DNA of 64,000 bases, taken from positions 11,242,001 to 11,306,000 of the forward strand of contig JAFREQ010000011.1 of the NCBI GenBank assembly GCA_025331565.1, written 5' to 3'. Positions 10,977 to 22,900 of this stretch are shown in pieces. The stretch's first letter is position 1, and every line of letters starts with the position of its first letter. The stretch comes from Holacanthus passer (taxonomy: Eukaryota > Chordata > Actinopteri > Pomacanthidae). The notes under the pieces were generated by a model. The model did no database searches. It was not told the origin of the DNA and saw nothing but the letters and a program-made list of their open reading frames with translations. Position numbers and translations under genes: made by a program.

Positions 10977-13900
10977 GTACCTTCGGCCTCCCCAAGGCAG
11001 ACCTGCTCACACTCCTCCAGGTGAAGAAAGCGATTGTCGTTTCCTTCACAGCCACTGTAGATGAAGGGCCTGCAGGCCTGAACCTGGCTGTTGAAGTACC
11101 AGCGCAGAGTGTATCGTCCACAGCTCCCCTCTTCCATGGGCAGCATGCAAAGGTCTGCTGGAGCTGCACAACACACACACACACGAGTAGTGTGCAAACA
11201 CAGGCACAAATAAGGCTCACACTCAATGAGAAAAGGGCAGTCCAGGCAAAAAGGAGCAAAGGCAGCAATGAAGAGCAAGAGGGAATAAACTTTCATGACC
11301 ACTGAGCTCAAAGCGAACAAAACCAACCTGTTTATTTCAATAACTGTACATGTTTTTAGATGCAAAGTAACTCATTAGGACTGATACTGGATGCATATAT
11401 GCCGTGAGGTCAAAAGCAAAACAGCCAATGCAGACATGCAGAGAGAGCCAAACACCAAGCAGGCAGAATCAGCCCTTCATAAATCCCAACAGCACGTGAG
11501 CTGGTTTACCTTCCCCTTTGACTCTCCTCTTGGACCTGACTGATCTGGACTTGACTGCATTCAGAGGTGTAACTTTGACTGCTTTCTGACCAGCAACTGA
11601 TGCTGCTTTCTTTACGCCAACACTGGCTGATTTGTTTGGTTCAACTTTGACTGATTTGTCAGTTTCATCTGTGACAGAAAACACAAAACATACATGCATA
11701 AACACACAGGCACATACGCACATAAATGTACACACAGCGAAGGCAACATAAACACACTGAATAGAAAAGAAAATTACATTAATGTGATGTCAGGGGTTTA
11801 AAGATCATAAGCTACATAAGGGGTCACAGACTCAGGAGGGTGTGTGTTTGTAGTAGGCTGTGTGAGGAAATACGCAAGGCCAACCACAGTCTCATAATGT
11901 CATGAAATGAGCACAAAGTGGAACGCATACATAATGAGATGCTCCTCACAGCAGAAATTGGATTATGTGCCGATTGAATAAACCAAATTATGGGACATGA
12001 GCACAAATTCGAAACGCCATCGTCTGTTTATCACATGATAAGTTTGTAGCATGCAAACAAATTTAGTTAATTCTGGGGTCATTTTTAGGTGACGACAATA
12101 ATTCAATTTAAAGGGGAATCAGGCAATTGACAATTTTAGGTCATATTGACATTTCAATCACTACCTTAACACTTTTGTTGTATAGATTTGGAAAACTTGG
12201 ACTTAATGGCATAATGTCATAATAGAGTTGTGAGTTGACCAAATGTTGCTGCAGGTGAGATGTGCATAAGCATCTGCCTCTCAAGTTTCTGACCGCTCAT
12301 CCTGTTATGGAGCAGTATTTGACATATGTGCATGTGAGTGTGCACGTGGACAAGTCCCCCAGGTGCTTTCACATTATTCTGCTAATCTACAATTGGTGTC
12401 CACCACAGAATGTAGCAATGTAAAGAAAGAAGAAGACTGCTAGTTAGCAAACATGGATGTAAATAATAAATTGCAGGGACTTGCATTCAGGACATCTGTT
12501 AGGATTTAAGCTGTATATATTCTTCTTCAGAACAACTATTTCTAATGATGGCTGGATTTTAACTCCCCTCTACAGCTTGGTCCTTTTAAACTGAGATAAA
12601 CACTTTTCATTTCCGACATTGTGACACAATGATCTGGCTCTGCTCGAACATTTAGGATACACACAATGCCTTTAGGTGAGGAAAAGTGAATGTCAATGTG
12701 ACTTTCACTTTCAAGCAGGGAACACATACAGGTTTTTAAGACATAGTGAGACATGAGACATGGTTCTCAGTTTGCTGGAAAGTCCTACTTCACCGCCTGA
12801 TAGCTTTGGATAAGTATGAATCACAGTACCATCGCTCTGGTTGACAGTGGGAGTGAAGTAGAGCAGCTCATCCAAGGGGTCGTCGTAGGACTCAATGGAG
12901 TAGATGTGCTCGTAGTCGGGGTCGTTGGTGTTCACCACCACACGTAGCTCACGGCCTGAGAGAAAGGCAACGCCACACAGATCAGAGGATCCTTCACTTC
13001 AGTCTCCAAGCTTCAGATAGAGGGAAGCTCAGAGCAGTCAGTCAAACAGAGCCTCTGCCCTAATATTTGTATTTGGATATGCTCAAAGATACAAAACACA
13101 TTATGAGAAAACACAAATGGAGTCCTCTGTTTTCTTGATGAGAAAACCACCCAGCGTTCAGAGGTCTCCAGACGTAGCACCACCTAGTAAAACCTGTTAG
13201 GGACGGACACGCAGACAGACAAACAGATGGCAGGCAGAGCGGTGGACGGACACACTCACCCTCCTCACCCTTCAGGGCCAGTTGTTGCTCTGGTGCAGGT
13301 CGAGCCCTGATCGGGGGCTGAGACCGAGGTTCTAGGCCTGAACCTGAGAGAGCCAGATAGGAAAAGGAGGGACGAACAAGGACACCGAGGGAGCACGGAC
13401 GGGATTTAGGGAGCGAGAGGGGCCACGTAAGTGTTACACAGGAGGGAGACAAGAGGGGCCAGAGAGGTAACATGATGAAAAAAAAGGGACAGAACATCCT
13501 GGTAGTAAAACATTGTGACACATGAGACAACAACCCCAAAGCACCACAAAAATCATTCCACCGTTCCAACACACACACCAGCTAAAAGGATTTACAAAGT
13601 TTTTGCAAGACTGATCAACATGGGGCAGTCTTCCAAAAACTGGTTGTAATCCTTTAAGGACTCAAGCCGCTGCTGCATGGACTTGTGTCGCACTCGAGTC
13701 AAACATTATTTGACACGAGTCCAAGTCAAATCAGTACTGATTCAACTAAAGACCGCGGACTCCAATCATTACTGACTTCGACATTATGAAGCGCACAACC
13801 GTCTCTTAGATAATAAGAAATAAATTAAACATGAGTGAAATGTTTGTTTTGGCCTCATTCTCAGTAACACTGCATATTTATTAACAGCCCGCCTCACCAT

Positions 13901-16900
13901 CACTCATGTCATGCTGCTGCGGCGGCTGCTTCATAACGCTGATGAAGTCTTGCATCGATTAACAGCTCAGACAACAAACACATTAGTTAAAACTTTGGGA
14001 AAGTTGATCCGTTTTCATTTCTTTTCATTAATTTACTCTTTAATATTTCATGTTATCCCTTTTCTCTGTGAATACATTTAGAATGGATTTATTGATTGAA
14101 GAAACTTGGATCTAGCATGTTTATATAATATATAATATAATAAAAAGCCATTGCCTTGGACAGTGCATTATAGTTGTCGGTGAGCACTGGTACAGAAGTT
14201 TATAATAAAGATCAATTAAATATGTAAACTATTTATAACTACACCTGAATCTAAAAAATAAATAAGGAACACCACAAAACATCTATGGGCAGTAGAAGAT
14301 GCTTCAGGCCAGTTTTAAGATTATTTTAATAATAATTTTGAGATTGATCTGAGGAAGAATTAGTGTATTTTACACCATCTCGTTACTTTGTTCTAACAAA
14401 TTCCTCCAAACAGGGAATTAAACTGTAATTTTTGTGTGCATGGGATTAAATGATCCTGCTTCTACACTTTTAAACAAAAACAAAAGAAGAAGAGGGCATA
14501 TGCACTGCAGCCTATTAAAAATATATCATATACGAGACCGTCTGCTTGCACTACAGACTCAGCAGCATATGTGGTACAGTGTACCGCTGTGACTCATGCT
14601 AAATCACAGCCCTTCTGTCCACCCTTCTCTCTGCTGCTGCAGCTGAATGGCTCACTCACCTCCACACGCTGAGGATCAGACAGATGGACAGGAAGGAAGC
14701 AGAAAAAGAGGGAATAATAAAGGTCAGTTTAAAGAGTCATGGCATTGTTGCAGCTTCTTTATTGTAAAATACAACTATTAAGCTCTCCTGAGCCTATGTA
14801 GTAATCTCCTTTATAAAATCATGTGTTTGACAAAGTGTTGAACCTCTCTCTATCCTCGCTTGTGAACGACTGAGTCTTTCCAGGATGAACCTTTCATACC
14901 CAATCATGATACTATCACCTGTTACCAATGAACCTGTTTACCTGTGGAATGATCCAAACAGGTGTTTTTGGATCAGTCCACAACTTTCACAGTCTTTTGT
15001 TGCTCCTGACCCAACTTGTTTGAAACATGTTACTGCCATCAAATTCAGAATAAGTAGATATTTACAAAAATCAATCAAGTTGATGAGGTCACTCATTAAA
15101 TATATTGTCTTTGTACTGCTTTCAATTAAGTATATATCAAAAAAGAAAAAGCACATTATCACATTCTGTTTAATTCATGTTTTGCACAGTGTCTCAACTT
15201 TTTTGGAATCAGTGTTTTACTTTCACAGAGTTTAACTGAGGCTATGACTCATGTGCTGTGATTACCATCTGGAGTTCAACTTGAGGACAATGCTGTAACA
15301 AATTAGCAATGCAAGTTGCAAGACTCACCACAGTGCTGACTCATCTCTGAGCGAACGTACTCTCTGACTTCATCCTCCTGAATTCAAAATAAAGAACGGA
15401 GCAAAACACGCTTATAATCACGACCCTCGTATCGACTTTGCGTAAGTGTGTGTGTGTTTGTGTGTATGTGCTGTTTGGTGTCAGCATCTTCGGATTGAGC
15501 CCTGAGGTAAGGCTCGAGCACTGACCGTCATGCCTGGGTCTCCTTTGTCTCCCTTGGCTCCATCTGGGCCCAGCTCTCCCTGCAACATGGACAGGTATTA
15601 GGACACACACGACCCACAGAGAGGCTCGCAGCACATTAATTCATTAGACTGAGACCAGGTGCAGCCCATGAACTAAATGCAAAGTCAAAGCGAAAGGTTA
15701 AATCAGCAGTAGTGACTTTTACAGATACAGAGTTACTGCCCTGTGGCTGTATGCTCCAACCTGTCAAGAGACTCATTGAATATATGTAGTGAAGACTCTG
15801 ATGGAGTTTAATATACAATATACAATAATAACAATCAGCACAGTTTCAAGATGGACATCCAAGATTAGTGTCGTCAATTCAGTATCTGACGATCAAACGT
15901 GAAATATGGTCACAATCTTCCCTTTTGCTCCCAAGTTACAGGGTTGAATAATGTGCACATAACATTATGAGGTCACAGTGACGTTGACCTTTTACCTTTA
16001 GACTATAAAATGGCAACACTTCATCATTTTATCCTATTAGACATTTGGATGAAATTTAGTCAGAATTAGCGTATGAATTCTTGAGTTATGGCCAAAACGT
16101 GTTTTTTGAAGTCACAGTGGCCTTTGACTTTTGACCTCCAAATTCTAATCAATTCATCCTTGAGTCCAAGTGGATGTTTGTGTCAGATGTAATGAAATTC
16201 CTGAGATATTGTGTTCACGAGAGAGGAAGGACGTGAGGTCGCAGTTACCTTGACTTTTGACCATCAAAATTATAAAATATTTAATCTATTCAACAAGTAA
16301 TTTAGTGCTGTGTGATGCTAAGGTTTTCACATGTTTTTGATTAGGGTCCCAATAATTTTCCTGACTCCAGGAAGTAGTTTCCTATCAAAGATCGCTCAAG
16401 AAAACAACCAGGAGACTTGGTGTGACACTAACCGGCTCTCCTCGCTCCCCTGGGATCCCTGGGATACCACGTGGACCCACCGTGGCCGGACCAACTGGAC
16501 CTCTCTCCCCCTGACACACAGGCAAAACAACATTACAACGTACGAAATGTCTGTAGCGGAAAGAAGCAATATAAATTTATATTACAAGTAATCACATAAC
16601 ACATACACAACACATAATCCCTGCAGAGGTGCCAGCAGAGTTCCAGACAAAGAAAGATAACAGACTGTGTCCAACATAACATTGGACACAGTCGCCAAAA
16701 GTTATTTCAAGATGAGCTAGATACATGTTACAACACATCTGCATGAATAAATGATTACATACACACAATAAAATGCTGTAAATTTCACCGTGTCTTTTAT
16801 ATTCTTACACAGAGTCCCTCTTATATATTCTACTGTATATCAAAACATTATAGTTTTACAGTTTTGGTCTTTGTGTTTTTTCTCTCCTGTTAGCAGATCA

Positions 16901-19900
16901 CATGCTCAATCTTCCTTTCAGGCTGCAACAAAACAAAATATTTGTTTAGGAAAATAATGCAACTAGGTTGCCTCAAGAGAGCATCTCAGTTTGAATAAAA
17001 GGTGCATCCATCAGAGAGACAGATACGGCTCCGCTCTCCTGTCACCGCCTTTCTTTGTTTATTTGATGATGCAGCAGACAAGCCAGTCAGACGCACGACC
17101 CATCAAACTCTCAATCATCGTGAAGCATTGCACAGCAATCAAACAAAACTACCAGTCAAGTAAAGAAGAAAGAGCAGAACAAATTAAGGAGAAATACAAA
17201 AAGACTGTATTCTTGTTATATCAGTCTTACATCATACTATTAATGTCACAGCTGTCAGAAACAAAAGTTTAATCTTAGTTGCCACCTTAACACTCAGACA
17301 CCTCTGACTGCTGCTATTCTGTGATACTTGGGGATTGTTGAAATGTCATCAGATCCTATGTTAAGTTATTGTCTTTTCTCCCAGGACTGATTCCTACTAA
17401 CTGTCCCCAAAGTCCGTACCAGACTGGGAACTGCTGCTTGGAATCAGCTTCAAAATTACCTTTAACTTTTTTAATCTTTTGGAGCTGGTCTTACTGGATA
17501 CATTTAAAGTGATTCCAGGACATCTGGCTCTACATGTTTTGAATGTTGATGAGTGCTTTTTGTTATTCATGATTCTGTAATTTATTCTTTGTTTTTTTTT
17601 TTTAGGTTTTATGTCTGAAACTGTGTAATTGGACTGCTGCCTCTCTGGGCTAGGAGACTCTTGAAAAGGTGATTTTTAATCTCAGCAAGACTTCACTCGC
17701 TGATTAAATAAAGGTTATTTAAAATAAATCTCATCTTCTTTTGAGCCGACCTCTGCCCCCACAGATAAAACATTTGACCACAGTGTAGGATCATTAAGCC
17801 AAAGTAAGGATAGTCACCTTCTGTCCCTGGAGACCCTCTGGGCCTTTAGCACCAGCTGGTCCCTGAGGTCCAGTCAGGCCTGAGGCCCCGTCCACTCCTC
17901 TGGGACCAGGAGGACCAGGTACCCCAGGTGGACCCTACATGAAGCACAGAGACAGTCACTTATGCATCTCACTTAGCTGTGAGGAAGAGTGATGTTGTGC
18001 TTCTGATGGCACACATAATATTTTTATTTTATATTGCTGAAGCTGAAGCCACAAACTCACCCTTTCACCTTTCTCTCCCTGAGTCCCTTTGGGTCCTGCA
18101 AGCCCATCAAAACCACGGTCTCCCTACACAGAAAAGTGGTTACACTTTTTGGACACAGTTTTTGTACAAACAATAGCTAAGACAGCACATACCTTGGGAC
18201 CGACTAGTCCTTCTTTTCCGGGGGTCCCTGGGGCACCAGAAGGTCCAAGTTCCCCCTGGAAAAGAGCACAGAGAACATCACTTTAGATGCACACAGATGC
18301 ATATAATACAAGACACGATACATGTTTTTCTAGCACAGATATTAGTCATACCTGTTCACCTTTTCTTCCTGGTAGGCCCGGACGTCCGTGAATACCACCA
18401 TCCCCCTGAACACACAGTACATGACTCATACATATCTGACTCATTTAACTTATTGAAGTTACAGTAGATAGAGTATCTATTATTTAATTCACCAGCCTCA
18501 CACACCACCAGCCAGCAGTGAAATGTTAACATGCTTCCATTTACTTCGCCATTATTTGGACAGAATATAAACCCCATAGTGTCCAAATCCCAGTGGGTAT
18601 GAAGTTATCTCCACACATTTTCTTCATTCATGCTTATTTCTGCTCCTCTTCCTCCAAATGTCTGTCTGTGTCTCTCAATCCCACCTTTTCTCCTTTGGGT
18701 CCATCGCCTCCACAAGCCCCCTTGGGTCCTCGGTCACCCTGGAAACACATAACTTCATCATTGACAGAGGCACATGAAGAGGCTCGTGAGTCACAAAAGG
18801 ACCAAATCCTCCGAACTGGCCAGACAAAGAGCCCATCTTTACACAGACAGTCCCCTAACCTGCCACTCACACAGCGTACATGAACCACTGTGTGCAGCAA
18901 CTTCCAAACAGCAACAAACATGACGCACAACTGGATGCTATAATTGTCATTTTATAGACTAAATGATTAATCGTGAAAATAAATGTCAGATTAATCGAAA
19001 AATGAAAATAATCATTAGTTGCACACTACTTAACATAAAGACTGAAAACGGGGAAACAGCTCACCTCTAAAAATCACTATTTTATTGTGTTTGTAGAAAA
19101 AATCGAAGCATTAAAGCAACAATTTGCTGTGTTATGGGGGTTGATGTGCCATGTGTTTATTGGCCAGGACCAGTAGAGTCTCTGGGGAAGTTAGTGGCCA
19201 AGGCCAAAAAGTAGTCTGGCACATGACCTTCAGTTAAACAGCGAACTGTTCATTATACTTATCATTATACTTTTGTACGAATGAAACAAATGTTCATGTG
19301 TGAGTTTTATGTTAGGGTAAAGATAACTGGCCGCTGGCTTCATCTACACATTTATCCAACTGTCATCTACCTCTAAGTGAAAAAGAACATAAGCCTATTC
19401 CCCCAAATGACCTATTCCTTTAAAGCTTCAATGTCTCTTCTAACTGAGTGACTGATGCTGTTTTGTAGGTATATGCTTGTGAGTGACTGGCTGTGTTTGT
19501 TGTGTGTCTTCTCTCTGTACTTATTTCTTCCAGCTGTACTCAGTGATTATTATCCTGATGATAACCTCATTAAATAACAGTTATTATAATACGAATAAAA
19601 AACCTAACCTCCCTCCACACCTCTGAATTGTTGCTCACATCATTGGTTCAGTGATTCAAACAGAATTCAAATAAATGAAGTGAAAGAAAATGGAAATCAG
19701 TCTAACAGGCTGAGCAAAACACCCATTTTCAGGTATTAGTCATCACAATGTTAGTGTGAGAGGAAATATTCAGCATGGATATTTTTGACACCATTTGCAT
19801 TAATCCTCTGCAATCATGTCAGTTTTATGCTATTATCAACTTGTTCCATCATCATCAACTCATCTTCTCCTCAACTCCTGCTTCAGGTTTGAAACAGAAT

Positions 19901-19903
19901 GAA

Positions 19904-19934
<31 letters not shown>

Positions 19935-22900
19935 TGAAAATACCTTGATTCCTCTCAGTCCTACGATGCCAATCTCCCCCTTATCCCCCTTACGCCCGAG
20001 CAACCCATCTTTTCCTGGTAAACCCTGGAAGACAAAACAGAAATCATCCATCATTCTGTCCACTAAAGAGAGAAAACCACACACAGAAAATCTACACAGA
20101 CCGATTCACCAGGTACTCCAGGTTGGCCGGCTTCTCCCTGCAGAGCAAAGACAGAATTACTGTAATTAGAGCAGTAAAATTATTACCTGGACTGACTACT
20201 GACTGACTTTGTTAATAATCATCACACTGATTTAATCACAATGATGCTCAGCGTCACTTGCCTTCTGTCCGCCAGGGCCACGGGCACCTGGGAACCCAGT
20301 GGCTCCTCTTTCTCCCAGCTCTCCCCTCAGACCCTGATGTCAAATACACACAAATATGCATATTGATCATTTATAATAGCAATACAGTGATATCTCATCT
20401 GGGGATTTGGTTATTGAATAATGTTTAAATGTCATCATTAAGTGGCTCATATTTCTGATCTTATTTGACTGTTTGCCTGCTTGACCATCAGATACACAAG
20501 ACTAATGACAACCATCAAACAACCAGTCGATTAAGCAATTAAGAAAATTCAACTGTTCAAAAAACAGTTTGGAAAATAGATTAATTGTTATCAGACAATG
20601 GCTGATTTCAGCTTCTCAAATGCAACAAATAATTACAATAGCAACTAAGTAGGAGCCCTAAAATGATCACATCTGTTCTGGCAAGAATAAAGAACTGTAC
20701 CTGCTCTCCTGGAGGCCCCTCTTGACCCTTCACCCCTTTTTCTCCCTGCACACCTTTGGGTCCCCGGTCACCCTAAAATGGAACAATAGTGAAATCCACA
20801 ACCAGCAAAACCAAATATAGAATGTAACAAAAGTGGATTTTTTTCTATATTAAACATTTCGACCCATCCAGTTTTTACTGACTGTTTCTCCTTTGTTGCC
20901 CTTTTCTCCAGGAGGTCCTCCCACCAGCACAGTGTCCCCCTGTGAGTGACAGTGCAGCTGTAAACATCTGCTTTCACCCCAAAGGCAAAACATCAACACA
21001 CAATGTTTCATCCTCTTACCTTTTCTTAAGCTGTGTCACTCACTAGTATCACAGCCCATTAACATTGTGTGTATTCATATATTCCTCCTGCTCTCTACAG
21101 AGCAAATCTCATGAAAGAGCTCTTTCAAAACAACCGCTGCTGACACAAATATGCCTCAGTTTCCTCTTTCTCCATTTCCGTGTCACATTCGTTTACAAAT
21201 ATAAACAAATACACGAGAAAGAGAGAAAGAGAGAAAGAGAGTGAGCAGTGGAGCTTAATAGATATTGAAGCGCACACACCTTCTCTCCTTTGTCACCTTG
21301 CAGCCCAATGTCTCCCTGAAAAAAAAAAAAAAGATTGAGAGCAAAACATTTCATTCATGCGTGACATTTTAATTCACCACTTTACATGAGCAGAACGCTC
21401 AGGGGATGCAGCTCGCATGATGGCACATAAAAATGGGAAAAGGAGGGGTAGTGTTCACCTTCTCTCCCCGAACACCGCGAATCCCTGGGGGACCCTGATG
21501 GACACACAAACACACACCATGCCCCATTATATACTGTATGGTTCATGTTGATCTAACTTTAAAATGACAGGCGTGAAGACACTGTGAGGGAGGACAAGGC
21601 CTAATGAATAATTAGTTTGCAATCTATGAAATACATTGTGTTCTTGTGAAGAACAGCTGCTCTATAATAACAAAGATTTATGCTTGTGTTTCTCCCTCTA
21701 TCCTTCCGCACAGACTGCCTCATGGTGAATTAGGCCTTTTGAATAACACAACCCCGAAAGAGATCCTGAAAGCTTTGATGGAAAGGCTCTGTTGATGTGC
21801 ATCATGTTCCTGAGCAATGGCTGATGGATAAAAAAGGAAACACATGATATTTTACCGGTGACCCTCTTTCTCCATCCAAGCCAGCACGACCCTCCTCTCC
21901 CTAAGACGAGACAGACAGAGAAAGGCAGACAAATACACAAGTGTTATCATCCCGAGGCTAATTCATATCAGATCACATCTTCAATGGCACAGTGATGTAA
22001 CCGCAGTCTTACTCTAGGCCCTGGATCTCCTCTCTCTCCTCTGGGACCAGAGACACCAACGCCAACCTCCCCCTGGCAAAAGAAACAATATGATCACCCT
22101 TCGAAAGAGTCCATTAACATTTAAGCAGGTAGATGGAAATATGTGTCGGCTTGGATAGTCACCTTATCCCCTTTGACCCCATTGGTACCAGGAGAACCCT
22201 AGAAAAGAAAGTATTGATGGTACAAATCGTCAGTCACATCTGCCATCGTCTATTTCCGTTTCTCTCTCTTTCTCTCTCAGACCCATTACTTTAGAGACCT
22301 CATTGAAAATACTAACTACATATCACAACTCAGGAAGCTATGTACAAGCAGTCTTCCAACAGCAATCCAGAAGTCCAGCAGGATCAAAATCAAGCCTGAG
22401 TACGGGCACTTTCAGCTGAAGGCTTCAAGCTACTAATTACAGCCTAATAAAAACTAAACTCACTGCTTGTCCAGGAGGTCCAGAAGGTCCTGGGGGTCCG
22501 ACATTTCCTGGACGGCCTGCAAATCCTTGGAGACCCTGAAAAAGAGACCTCAATAGTTGAAAATCATTCCACAGGGATAAAGACTCAAAGTCAGTATAGT
22601 AAAGCATTGTGTAATCAGCAGCTCCACTGACCCTCTCCCCTTGTGGTCCAGGTGGTCCAGGTTGTCCATTTTCACCTCTCAGGCCAGGTGGCCCAGTGTC
22701 ACCTGACTTCCCCAGTGGCCCTGGAGGACCAGGTGAACCAGGGAGGCCAGGATCTCCCTGAAATCAACTCGCAGTTAGATTCTGAACTGTAAAGATACTG
22801 ACTTGAGAGACACCACATGCTGTTGCTCACCTTCAAACCCGGAGGCCCAACCCGACCAGGAGGACCTGCGAGTCCGATGCCTTTCTCTCCCTGCAACAAA

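Noticed and set aside
20110..20137. 28-nt exon reading with donor at 20,109
   Set aside because: It would break the collagen frame. The donor eight bases further on gives 36 nt in phase 0.
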